From contig JAYWVB010000009.1 in NCBI GenBank assembly GCA_039881045.1, positions 496,001 through 560,000 of the forward strand: a stretch of DNA of 64,000 nt, in the 5' to 3' direction. Positions within the stretch are counted from its first letter, which is position 1; each line of letters opens with the position of its first letter. This DNA is from Chaetomium olivaceum (Eukaryota; Ascomycota; Sordariomycetes; Sordariales; Chaetomiaceae). Made by a program: the position numbers and the translations under genes. The notes beneath the pieces are model-generated. The model worked only from the letters and a program-made list of their open reading frames with translations. It had not been told where the DNA came from and did no database searches. Positions 11,268 to 21,666 of this stretch are shown piece by piece.

Positions 11268-12623
11268 TTCGGCGGATTGTATGGATGGCGGAAGGTAAAA
11301 GGATTCGATCTAGCTACAGTAGCTAGGTGGGTGTGCGCTTTATGCGCCGACTCGAAATAATGACTTGTTCGAGGTCGGTCACGAGGAGTTTGCGACGGCG
11401 GAGGGAGGAGCGCGTCGAGACTCGAAAGTTGTTATCGCTGGTTACAGAGTACGGAGGAATACAGAGACTGGATTTCCGATGGAAATTAGATGCGAAGGTG
11501 CAAACACGCCCACATGCTTGCCGCCTTGCTTCGGTGTGATACGGGTGTTGAGAACGGACTTCCAGGATTGCGCAGTTCGAGAAAGGGACCCGCCGTCTTT
11601 GATGCGCCGACGAACGGTCGGATGTTCTTGGGCGAGGCTGACGCATGCAGAAGGAAAAAAAGGCTGAGCGCTTGAGTGCTCTGGGGCCCCATTCCCCATT
11701 GTTTGAGCATCGCTTGGTCAGTGGCGGCTTGATTAAGGTATTGGTCCGTGCGCAAACTGCAGACGGAGGGTTGGGAACAAGGGTCATGATTGAGAGCAGA
11801 GAACATTTCCCGTATCAAGAGGAAAAATAAGAAAAAAATAAGAAAAACTAAGAAAAAAAAAGGAGAAAAAAGGGGAAGAAAGAAAGGTAATTAAGGAAAA
11901 ACAAATGAGTATATGTAGGGATCATTTGTTTTTCCGCTTTGCGCGTTGCATTGTCAGCTCTATATAATAAGGCTTGGGATGGCTCAGTCTCTTAGTCTTA
12001 GGCAAGGAATCAGACATCAAGTTATCTAGTTTTCGGAAGTGATGGAACCGCGACGGCAATGCAATACAACAACGTGTGACTGCGTGCTTCTCCCCTTAAA
12101 CAGAGGGGGACACTTGTTTATTTTCCTGCTAGATGGTTGTCGGGTGAGTTCGCATCCTACATGGCTAACAGTTCACACACACACGGTCAGGAGTTTTTGG
12201 AGTTGTGATGCCCTGCGTCCAGTTTTGCAGGTGCAGTCAAACCTAGCACTTGATCACTACCCAGCAAATAAACTTAAACTCGGATATGAATAAGGCATGA
12301 AAAAAACACAATTCACTGAATATATTCAATTTCTAGCTAATCTATTCACACTAAGCTTGTAGGAAGCTTCTAGCTCTAAAGAAAAGAGGGAACTAATTCC
12401 ACCTACTTTTGCAAAACCCTTTATTACTGTTTCACGATGCATCCATCGCAACCTCATCAACGTTGGCCGAGCTGCGGTTACTAATGAGCAGTACCGCTTA
12501 CATATACTGTAAAAATCACATATTATCAACGTGAGAGATTGGCTTTGAATCGAGCAGTCTATTAACCCACTAGCCACCCAGGTACTCATACTATGCTAGT
12601 TAATGGACTCTCTAACTATCTCA
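11268..12623. promoter_or_regulatory. RPB7 upstream region with purine tract and AT-rich block
   Basis: The RPB7 promoter must lie here, immediately upstream of 11267. A long A/G-only tract spans about 11818-11890, rich in AAGAAAAA-type units. From about 12290 to 12620 the base composition shifts strongly to A+T, in contrast to the neighbouring genes. No open frame of note is present. The AT-rich block adjoins the 3' end of the protease gene and may be decayed repeat sequence. Confidence 0.55.
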
Positions 12624-14621
12624 CTAGTCCTCGGCGATGCGGATGTCGGTAATTCCCCCTTTCGAAAAGTCCTTGATGTCGGCAAAGACGTCCTCAATAG
12701 GTGTGATATGCCCATGAATTCGCGGCTTGGAGGGCCATATATCCCCTAAACAAAAGCCCCACTGCTCTTCCTTTGCTGTCAAACACGATCGAGCCCGAGT
12801 CCCCATCCTGGGCAAGCCATTCCGCGCTTGGGGACCCAATGCATTGAAGCTCATCGGAATGATACTTGTCCGTACCCATGATCGCTTCGAGGTGTGCATC
12901 ATCCCTAAGCGTGACCTTCGACCTGATCTGGGAAAAATTGCCGGCGGTAAGACCTGTGCCGGCGTTTCTTGAAGAGGAGTTGGCCATTGGTGATGGACGA
13001 AGCGCCCCCAATGGGCGGCTGCTGGATATCCGTGCCCGTAGTCTCGAAAGGTGGCATATCCATACCCCTTTTTACCCATTCCTCCGTTTCTGGGATGGTG
13101 TTGCTGCCGATGCGACGGTCCAAAGGTTTGATGAGGGCCCAGTCTAATCGCCCGTTGCTCGGCGTTCTTCGTGTATACCCAGAGGCGGCGTAAATTGTTC
13201 CGAGTCGTTGGTTGCCGTCATCGAAGAATTTCGTGATTTTGGCGACATAATCCTCCGCGGCTGTTCTCTTAGCCGAGGGTTTGCTTTGGCCGATCTGTTT
13301 ACGCCAATATTCAACGGCGAAACAATGCTTGGCCCTGGTCGGATGCTCAATCTCCATCAACCGGGATGCAAAGCTGACGGCCGGGAATATCCCGTTGAGG
13401 TCAGCCTTCCACAGGTCCGAGCCCTTCACGGGCGTCGCAAGGCCACTCTTGTTCTTCGAGTTAACAGCGAGCCGGAAGCCATCGAGGGCTGGGCGTATGA
13501 CGTGGTAATTTGTCAAGGCGTATCGGGTCCATTGCTTCGCCTTTTGGGTCTTGATCTCGACCCAACACCCAAGAGTGCCAACCCCGGGCATGACTTTCTC
13601 ACCGTCGTTCCTGATGATATGATAGCACGCCGGACCGATATCTTCTCCGAACGACACAGCCGTTTCGTACGTTCGGTTGATTGAGAAGTTCAATCCCATC
13701 TTTCTTTTCTGCTCCTCCGCAGTGATCGGCTTTAGCACGAGGTCGAAAGTTGGGTACGTCTGGGAGCTGCTGTGTTCCATGTGGAGATGGAGATTGTACG
13801 GATAGCTGTCGAGGTAGTGCTGGATCTGGCTGACAACTGGGGGCCATTCGGCCTCCTCGGATTCGTAGAAGACCGACACATAGACGGTAAGGGGGTTGGA
13901 GTCCAGGTCCACCGAGAAGCCAAGCTTGAGGAGTGAGATTGTCGAGACCTTCCCCTTGGTTGCCGCGTTCGTCTCAACAATACTGCTGACATTGTCCTTG
14001 ATGCAGGTCCAGTCCCGAACGAGCCACGGGGTGAGTTCGCGGTCGGGGATATGTGACACGTACATCTCCCAAGTCAGCTCCTCAGCAATGATCTCGACCG
14101 CGATGTCGAGATATTGCAGCCCTTGAGAAACCGCAACTTCATCGACGAGGCACTTGGCCTGCTTTACGGCCTGCTCCCACGCTGCTGACGACGTCTCGTT
14201 CCATTTCGCCACAGCCAAAAAAGTGGGTTGGCCCTGGGTGTCGTCGCCTTCGACGGCACGGAAGGTGAGCTCGGCTGACTCTACCAGCTCGAGGCCGTTG
14301 GCCAACAGGATCTTGTCCACCTTGCCTTCGAAGGCGTTGCCGAAGAACCGACGAATGAGCTTGCAATCATCGGTCTAGCGATTCACGATTGGACGGGGCT
14401 AGGCAGGCGGGGCGGCGATACGGAATTTGACATTGGACACCAGAAATTCCCCAGCCACGCTGCAGCCTGACGAGGTATGCGTGGTACGTCGATACCGCCA
14501 GCTTGCGAAGCTCGGCGAGGTCGCCAGAGCGGCCGGACTCCTTGGCGGGCTCGGAGAGGTCGTCGCCGCCAGACCCCTTTTTGGGCGCGAAGACGGTATC
14601 GGAGGGGCGAAGGGTCGCCAT
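12624..14621 (-). CDS. Protein with trypsin-like serine peptidase domain, two frame breaks
   Basis: Exon 1 is 14621-14439 and exon 2 runs from 14374 to 12624. The donor is weak (GTCCAA), so that junction is tentative. The first 290 or so residues are acidic and unrecognised. The second half looks like a chymotrypsin-fold peptidase. It has His in TNYHV (about 352), Asp in GRLDWAL (about 472) and Ser in DGDSGS (about 586), followed by TPIEDVF, a C-terminal pattern common in fungal intracellular trypsin-like domains. The His-Asp spacing of about 120 residues is long for the fold, which suggests an insertion. Two frame changes occur: an extra A at 12965-12967 (LLFK then NAGTGLTAG), and another near 12701-12710 (SWAY then TPIED). 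Substrate and role are unknown. Such domains also occur in fungal NLR-type proteins, but no NTPase is seen here. The gene is flanked by AT-rich DNA. Confidence 0.72.
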
Positions 14622-14632
14622 TATACGAAGTG

Positions 14633-14647
14633 AAAAAAAAAAAAAAA
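14633..14647 (+). repeat. A15 tract just upstream of the protease start
   Basis: An uninterrupted run of about fifteen A lies 11-26 bp upstream of the protease ATG. On the coding strand it is poly(T), which is common in fungal core promoters and disfavours nucleosomes. Confidence 0.7.
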
Positions 14648-14761
14648 GAATTGTTCCGAAGAAAAAGGGGAAAGTTCGGGGCCAGAAAATCGGGGATTTT
14701 CAAAAGGTTGGGAGTTCTGGAGTTGTGGTTTTGGTTGGAAGTTTGGCAGGGAAAGGGTGCT

Positions 14762-14776
14762 CGTATTTAAAATACG
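14762..14776. promoter_or_regulatory. 15-bp near-perfect palindrome CGTATTT-A-AAATACG
   Basis: Two 7-bp inverted arms are separated by one base. It lies about 150 bp upstream of the protease start and directly beside the 18-bp tandem repeat. It could be a dimeric factor site or a small hairpin; no factor can be named. Confidence 0.55.
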
Positions 14777-14787
14777 GGCAATATAGA

Positions 14788-14823
14788 ACCTTAAGAACGT
14801 CACAAACCTTAAGAACGTCACAA
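14788..14823. repeat. Perfect 18-bp tandem duplication
   Basis: Two identical abutting copies of ACCTTAAGAACGTCACAA occupy 36 bp in the protease 5' region. Perfect identity implies a recent duplication or selection on paired binding sites. Each copy includes AAGAACGTCA, close to a CRE half site (ACGTCA). Confidence 0.85.
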
Positions 14824-14959
14824 GGTCCAGGAAAACGCCCATCTTTCGTCATAGGATCGTGCCTATTGTCTGGGGACTGCGCACAATCCTAACTGCGACT
14901 TAGGTTGCTACTCAATGCACCACGAGGCGCGGAGCCTGGCACCGAAGGCAAAACCTACG

Positions 14960-15440
14960 AGATGAGCACGCTCATTGTTTCTTCAAAATAACATAAATAA
15001 ACTAAATAAAAGGAGATAGTAGAAAAGAAAATGATAATAAAATAGAGAAAAGAATAAGAATCCTACTCCGCGAGAACATTCCGATAATCGGTAGCATCTT
15101 CAGCTTTTTCTCTGACGTTTCTACATTTGTATCACCGACTTGTTAAATCGAAAGCATAGATTCAATGAAACTACAATTCTAGAGTCAGCAGATGCTACAG
15201 TACTATCACGACTAGGCATCACTTTCTAGCATCTATTAACATAGCTGTGAATAACAAATAACAAAAAACGGGAACAACCCACATATGAATGTGCTCCGGT
15301 TTACTCATTGGAAATGAGTGGGTTACACCTCTTCATACAACTGATGATAAAATCCAAATAATAGCTGACTGCGTTCGGCCCAGGTGACTTGCAGATCGAA
15401 GCATCTGAACTCTCGGGCTACTACTAACTACATGTACCTA
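14960..15440. other. AT-rich block between protease and MPO1 genes
   Basis: The sequence is dominated by AAATAA/GAAAAG-type tracts and contains no coding potential. Composition changes sharply on both sides. Together with 12290-12620 it brackets the protease gene. The cause could be RIP-decayed repeats or ordinary AT-rich spacer. No terminal repeats or transposase remnants were recognised. Confidence 0.55.
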
Positions 15441-15870
15441 GGTATTTGCACTCTGGATTGAGTGAACTCATGCCAAGACCAGATTATCAAAGGTCCCGTG
15501 GGGAAGGAGCTCAGGCGACCCGCTGTCCGAGGCACAAAGTTTTATCCGATCGTCTGCCAAGTCAGCCGCGGATTGGGTCCCGTCACGCTGCAACTCGGCC
15601 AAACACCGCCCGAACATCCCTTCAACACAAGAGATCCACCATCTTTTGTTGACCACGTTGTTGGAAATTGGAGGCCCGGAGGCCCTCTGAACACGCGGAA
15701 TCTCATTCCTGTAGGCACGCTGGCTTGTGCTAGTTAATTTGGGGCCTTGCCCTTGTCCTTAAATGCCGTTCAAGCCGGGCCTGTCCATTCCTCATTCGTC
15801 ATCCTCTCACGTCCTCCCTCATTTCGAGCATCATCACCCTTTTTCTGTCTCGGGATCCCGCTAATTCGCC

Positions 15871-16608
15871 ATGTCCCTCGACCTCGAAAGGCAGCTCACC
15901 TTCGTAAGTCTATCTGCAAACCTCCCGGACCTGCATGGCCTAGTCCATGTGGCGGCACCTCGTACCACGTGCCCAGCAGCTAACCAGTAATCCAATCCAG
16001 TATGGTGCATATCACCATAACCAAGTGAATGTGATAATTCACATGGTTTGCGTGCCACTAATTTTGTTTTCCTTTTTCGAGCTCGTATGCATCCATTTCC
16101 CTGGCTGCATCCGAGCGGGATGACCTAACGAGTTAACTTGGTGCAGGCTTCCAATTACGGTCCCTTTTTCGCACTACCGCCATGGCTTCAGGTACCCTAT
16201 CTCGACTTAAACCTGGGAACTGCTGCAGCATTGACATGGGGTGGCCTGTATCTCCTCCTTGAACCTGTTGCGGGGGGTGTGCTGGCACTCATCTGCCTCG
16301 CTGCCGCCGCTGGGACCAACTACCTCCGGCTGCAGGACTCCGTCGGCACAAACCAGATTTCCATTGCGGTACACGTTGTCTCCTGGATCGCGCAGTTTGT
16401 CGGCCACGGCAAGTTTGAGGGGCGGGCACCGGCACTGCTCGACAATCTCTTCCAGGCGGTCTTCCTGGCTCCCTTGTTTGTCTGGCTCGAACTGCTGTTC
16501 TTGGTAGGCTACCGCCCGGAGTTGAAGAGGCGTGTCGACAAGGCTGTCAAGATTGAGATTGCCAAGTTTCGCGAGCAAAAGGCGAAGAAGGCCGAAAAGG
16601 CACAGTAA
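15871..16608 (+). CDS. MPO1: Mpo1-like 2-hydroxy fatty acid dioxygenase (DUF962 membrane protein)
   Basis: Yeast Mpo1 is an ER Fe(II)-dependent dioxygenase that removes one carbon from 2-hydroxypalmitate during phytosphingosine breakdown. Three exons are read: 15871-15903, 16001-16084 and 16147-16608, all in phase 0, giving 192 residues. The family signature YGAYHHNQVN followed by a histidine ten residues after the HH pair appears in exon 2. Hydrophobic segments follow at about 26-39, 60-85 and 125-148, with a second conserved block QFVGHGKFEGRAPAL. The C-terminus is Lys/Glu-rich (KAKKAEKAQ), a plausible ER-retention-type basic tail. The start is chosen at 15871 because it gives a short first exon MSLDLERQLTF with a consensus GTAAGT donor. 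There is no frame break. Confidence 0.92.
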
Positions 16609-17399
16609 CTGGGCCGCTGCCGAGGTTCTGAGGTGCCGTTACCATTAAAAAGGAATCGGCATCTAGGCGGAGGACAATCTGGATAAGAAGGTTCCGCAAG
16701 GAACAGGTAGGGCCGACAGAGGCAGTTACACGCGTTCTACTTCGGCTGGAGGAGAGAACTGGAACTGAGGTCCAGGATTGGCCGCGTCTCTTGGTTATCG
16801 CGCGACTTGGAGGGCAACTATACGCTGGCGACAGGACCGTGTCAAGGCATACTTGCCATGTGTTTATTAAGTTTCACACCGCTCCTTGGTTTACCGCAGG
16901 TCATTGGCAAAGTACTTGGTGGATGAGCATTCTAGCAACAGAAATGGTGTTCCTGAACAAACCTAACAACTAACACAGTTTGAGGAAGGGGGTGAGAAAC
17001 TGCAATGACGTGGAAGAGAATACTTAGTCTAGAATTGTAGCCATCGTTCTCGTTCCAACCGCCGCCAGACCTCGTTCTCATCTCTTGTTCGACAATTGAC
17101 CCACTTGTGTCGATCGTGGTAACCTCGAGGAAAAAAATTATAAGAGACGAATACTCGGCCAAACAAAGGATAGAAGGGACAGCTTGTTCACGGACGTTGC
17201 CCCGCGGCTCCTTCAAAGCTGTAACCCGGCTCAATCCCAAGCTCCCATTGGCAAAGAGCCAGGTTCCTATCCCGGCGCGTTCCACGTCACCTCCAAAACC
17301 AAAAACCAAACAACAAAACCTCAGAGCAGCACATACCGAATAACCACTGCGAACTCTCCCCAACCAAACCAAAACGCATCAAACACGCGAACAGAAACG
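16609..17399. other. Intergenic spacer, MPO1 to APQ12
   Basis: About 0.8 kb holds the MPO1 3' end and the APQ12 promoter. A/C-rich sequence precedes the APQ12 ATG. No other gene or repeat was recognised. Confidence 0.55.
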
Positions 17400-18016
17400 A
17401 TGGACGACCAATTACCCTGGACGCTGTCCTTCCTAACAGGTACGTCACCTCTCATGCCCCCATCCCAATCCACCCCCTTCAAAAATCCCCCCAAAACAGA
17501 ATAACAACTAATCCAAGAAAAAAACAGACATCCTCCCCCCCCAAACCCTCCTCTCCCTCGCGCACCTACAACACACCCTGCTCTCCCCAACCGGCCCGCT
17601 CCAACCGCTCCTCAACCTCCTCTCCCAGGCCACCGCCGTCCTCACGCCCCTCTTCACCGACGCCCTCGACCGCCTCCTCACTCTGCTCTCCGCCTCGCCC
17701 AACCTGGTCGCGGCCGCCGTGCTCGTCCTCCTCGCCATCATCATTTTACAGATCTTGGCCATCATACGGCGCGTGGTGCTGTTCTGGACGCGCATCGCGT
17801 TTCGGCTGGTTTTTTGGGCGGGGGTCGCGCTGGTGGTGTCGTGGCGTGGCAGCGCGGGGTGGAGCGGAGTGTGCGGGATGTGGCGGTGGTGGGGGGAAGG
17901 TTGCGGGTTGGGCGGCTGGGGCCGGCCAGGCGTGGTGGGCGGAGTATGAGAAGGCGCAGTTGGCGCAGCGGGAGTATCAGCAGGTTAAGACGGGTGGTGG
18001 GCGTGGGGGGTTATGA
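17400..18016 (+). CDS. APQ12: Apq12-family nuclear envelope / ER membrane protein, two frame breaks
   Basis: Apq12 is an integral membrane protein of the nuclear envelope and ER, needed for nuclear pore assembly and membrane homeostasis. Exon 1 is 17400-17439 (MDDQLPWTLSFLT) and exon 2 starts at 17528. A Leu-rich amphipathic segment is followed by two membrane spans at about 72-93 and 95-117, separated by the basic RR pair. After the second span the conserved WQRGVERSVRDV block is in a different frame (break near 17833-17840). AGQAWWAEYEKAQLAQREYQQ is then in the third frame (break at the G run 17891-17896, six G where seven are needed). Adding one base at each site gives 176 residues ending at 18016. 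The gene converges on GPN3 449 bp away. Confidence 0.8.
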
Positions 18017-18465
18017 TGGGGTGATTGGCTGGGGATGGTATGAATGGCATGATGGGAGGTTATGATGATGAGATGATGGGGGCTTGGGTGCGGCCGGCCG
18101 AGTAGGGTGGCCGGTGTGGTGGGCGAGTTAGATGGAATGGTGGATAGTTGGGTTTTGGTTGTTTGTTCGGTATTATAGAGACGGAGTTAGGGGTATTGTT
18201 CGAGTTTGTTCACGGGATAGACATTCGGAGGATGAGCGCCAGGTTATGAATATTACAGTCTGTTTGGACTACAGCGCCATGCGTAACAAGACCGTTCGGA
18301 AAGTATGCTTCTAACCCTTTACCCCATCGCTATGCAAATCAAGTTGGCCATAGGCCACCCCATACCAAAACCGACCCTTCCAAACGCCATAATCATAGTC
18401 CAAAGCCATACTACACAACCATGCCCATTTTGGTATTCTATCCCATGTGGTGCACGTTGCCTCCC
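18017..18465. other. Convergent spacer, APQ12 and GPN3
   Basis: The 449 bp hold two 3' ends and presumably their polyadenylation signals. No gene is seen. Confidence 0.6.
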
Positions 18466-19428
18466 TTATGGTTCCTCGTCAAACTCCTCCTCGGGCGGAT
18501 CCTTGGGCTCCTGCGCCTCATGATACTGGATACAGTCGTCGACGTGGCTGAGGATCGCCTGAACACTCTCCTCGTCTGTGCAGTCCAGCTTGAGGTAGTT
18601 CACTAAGCTGTAGCTCTCGATGAGGTTGGCAACGGCAGCGTTCAGCCGCTTGAACGACGCGCCGGACATGAGCGCATCCTTGTCCATTGGATCCGCGCTG
18701 TGGACGTCGACAGCGACCCCCGTCTTGTTCCGCGCAATATCCGCTGGGTCGTTCTCGAGCAATGTTGTATCCGGCACGAGGAAGCGCTTAAAATCCTTTC
18801 TCCGCATCTGGTCCTTGATCAAATCCATCTTGGTCAAGACGTTGATGTGCGGCACCTCCAGCATCATCATGGCGCTCATAGCGCTAAGCGATCCCGCAAA
18901 GTATTTGGCCCTATCCAAGACGAAGGTCGATTCGAGCAGGTACGTCGCGCAAAGCCGAATGTCGAGCGCGCCCGCCTGTGTGAGAAACTTAACCAGGGCC
19001 GGGAGCACCGGAATATGCGTGTAGAGCTCGATTTGGCCGGGCATGTCGAAGATAATGAGGTATTCCTCCGTCAGCGAGTCGAGCGCATCGGAAAGGAAGT
19101 CGAGATTCTCCAGCAGATATTCGAAGCAGTAGACCAGCCCCCCATTAGGACCGAGCTGCAGCTCGTCCATCACATCTTCGAGCGATATCAAGTCTTTGAT
19201 GTCGAGATCTGGCGCGTGTTCGAAATGCTCGGCGGCGGGGTCGAGATTTACGTAGAAGGCAGAGCGGCGGTTTAACTGAAGGTGCGTGATCAGGCTTGCG
19301 CAGAACGTGGACTAGATATAGGTTGCACCATTAGAGGATATCCAAAACTGGCTATTCTGGAGAACGGGGGTTCGTCGTACCTTGCCCACGCCGGCGGGGC
19401 CCATTACCATGACACCGTATTTGCTCAT
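18466..19428 (-). CDS. GPN3: GPN-loop GTPase 3
   Basis: GPN3 works with GPN1/Npa3 in assembly and nuclear import of RNA polymerase II. Exon 1 is 19428-19381 (16 codons) and exon 2 is 19311-18466, giving 297 residues. The P-loop GPAGVGKST is split by the intron after its Lys at position 16. FYVNLDPA, the diagnostic GPN tripeptide (about 70-72, in LGPNGG), FDMPGQIELYTH and TKMD for guanine specificity are all present. The C-terminus is acidic (PPEEEFDEEP). The chosen start gives the canonical MSKYGVMVMGPAG opening. No frame break was found. Upstream lies a 2.2-kb divergent region shared with the PHD-finger gene. Confidence 0.95.
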
Positions 19429-21666
19429 GATTGTGGTTTCTCAAAAAGCAGTGATAATTGGGGTTAGTTATTGGGTGTTGCAAAAACTGGGTGCAATGGA
19501 GTTGAGAGACGAGAGATTGCCCCACCAAAGCTTTATATGTTGGCAGAATTCCGAGGGCGGTGGACACTGATGTTAAGGTTCGAACGGAGGAAACGACCGA
19601 TTGGTACACAAGAGTACACAATAGCACACAGCAGTAGCTCGCAGTGTTAGGTTGTTGGAACCTCCGGAGGAACCGACCGTTGACACCGACCGTTCACCAT
19701 CATCAACACGACTCTGGCTCTCATGTTGGTTTGCTCAAGTAAACCCCCGCTTGTACTTCGTACGAAGTAAACTTTCTTACCCAATCTTAATTTCCCGTCC
19801 GAGGAAGAACTGGCGACACAAATTGTTGTTCTGCCAAAAGTGCAAAACGGGGGTTTCGGAATTCCGGGCAGATAGCGATAAACAATCAAGTCAAACCTTT
19901 GTGAGAGTTTATGCATCAAACAAGCTTTATCGAGTTCGTGATTTCTCGAGTCGAGGGGTTGCTTCTGTGTTCACGCGACAAGGGCAAGACATGAGCCCCA
20001 CTATAATCTATATCATTGGTTCATCTGAATCAAGTGTGGACCCTCCAAGCTTGCCTTCCCGCCGCCAAAAACGGCTTTCACGGTTCATTCGACATTGCAG
20101 CCTGGCTTCCAGCTTCGCCCTTGCTCTTAACCAAACCTCCCCACTAGTCTGGCCTGCTGATTGGAACTGCTGCCTCCCGGAGCCGCGGTCCATTGGGCTT
20201 TTTTGACTCATCTGTCACGTTCAGTTGCCGTCAAACTTGACTGGCATTTTGTTTGTCGTGGATTTTCGAGATCGGATTTTGGTGGGGTTCGGTGACTCCC
20301 GGACAAAGAAAGCAATGCTGCTGTGGAGAAACACCAACTTCGGGAGGCGAGTCGAGGCTGGATCCCAGCTTCCGACATCACCGCTCTTGTTAAATTTCAC
20401 CACATGCAGTCTTAGGGATTCGATGCAACAGTCTCAGTCTGCAATTGGGCTCGGACACCCACCCTCCCTTGGAACGATTGCCTAATAGGGGTCGGGTGAA
20501 TCCGAAGGGGCGGAGACGGGAGCTAGCCCCTGTGAAGCTCACTGCTTTCTCAATGGCAGCTCCCGATCGTTTTGTGGATGAACAGCTCGGCGAATAATTT
20601 GCTGGCATTCCTTGCCCATAAGCCTCCCCTCCCAACCCGCATCCTTCTGCTGCATCCCTCTGGGCGTTGGAATTCACGCCCGTACCTAACTGGCAGGCTT
20701 GATTCGACCCTGAACGTGAATCCCCCCCCGCTGTGTAGAAACGTCGAAATCCCCCGGTCTTCCGACCAACCCCCACCTTCCCTCTCACACAGCAGGCGAG
20801 ACCGCCTGCACTGCCAGCCACCATTAGTTACCGACTGACTGCAGTGAACTCTCCTTTAGCCGCCTCCCTCATCAGGGACAACCACTGGAAGTTGCACTCA
20901 CGACACAAACTGCCTGAGTCTCGTGCGGCCGTTGGTCTGTCTTGCCGCCGGCCATCAAGCATTGGTTACATTCGTCTCAACAGCTTCAGCAGCTGTGTCA
21001 CACACTCCGGACCTTCTTGACCCAAACTTGACGGATTGGTACGCGATACGATACATGCATGGCATGGTAATGCAAGACAGACAGACGTACCTGACTATCG
21101 CTCCCGTGCCGCCTTGCCCAGCGCTTCTGACTGCCGTTCGCCCAGCACAGACCCGGCCGTACCACAGGACTTTCAGCCCCCAGCAATTGACCATTAACTC
21201 TACCCCCTGACCGAACCACCGAGCGACATTGGCGTGGTTGCGATTGAACAACATCTTCGGCTCACGACCTCACCAATCCAGTTCGGCCTCTTGCCCCACG
21301 GTCGTGTCGAGGTTCGTTATCAGCTCCGCTCCGTCTCCATCCGTCTCGAGCGCCAACTGAAAGAAAATGCCTTTAACTGACCGACCGGCTCTCTTGTGAC
21401 CAGCTAAACGATTGGTCCTATTTACGATCGAAAGCCGAAATCATTGAGCGCTCATCTGTGCTTCCGGACGAGACGACAATTTTCCTCGAGTCGGCATCTT
21501 CCCTTCACGTACCTGCGTTGTTCGTTGCCGCCGGAGCGATTGCTCCCCCACCTGCAATTCGACTTGTGCTCCCGACATTATTATAACCGTACCGATTTGT
21601 TTTACACGACTTGCATCATCCCATGCCGCGGCCCGGATACATTTTTGAAACAGGGTCAAGTCTGAT
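19429..21666. promoter_or_regulatory. Divergent region between GPN3 and the PHD-finger gene
   Basis: The region contains both promoters. A longer plus frame at 19652-20206 has no motifs and random-like composition, so it is not called. The only sharp element is the 16-bp palindrome at 19754-19769. Pyrimidine-rich stretches and many short upstream ATGs lie between 20.9 and 21.66 kb, consistent with a long leader for the PHD gene. Confidence 0.5.
19754..19769. promoter_or_regulatory. 16-bp perfect palindrome TACTTCGTACGAAGTA
   Basis: The sequence is self-complementary over 16 bp, about 325 bp upstream of the GPN3 start. The half-motif TACTTCGTA recurs at 39046-39054 and, as two inverted copies, at 58090-58112. 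It could be a dimeric transcription-factor site; no factor can be named. Confidence 0.6.

Noticed and set aside
19652..20206. 184-codon plus-strand frame as a gene
   Set aside because: No motif, no splice context, random-like composition, and placement between two divergent starts.
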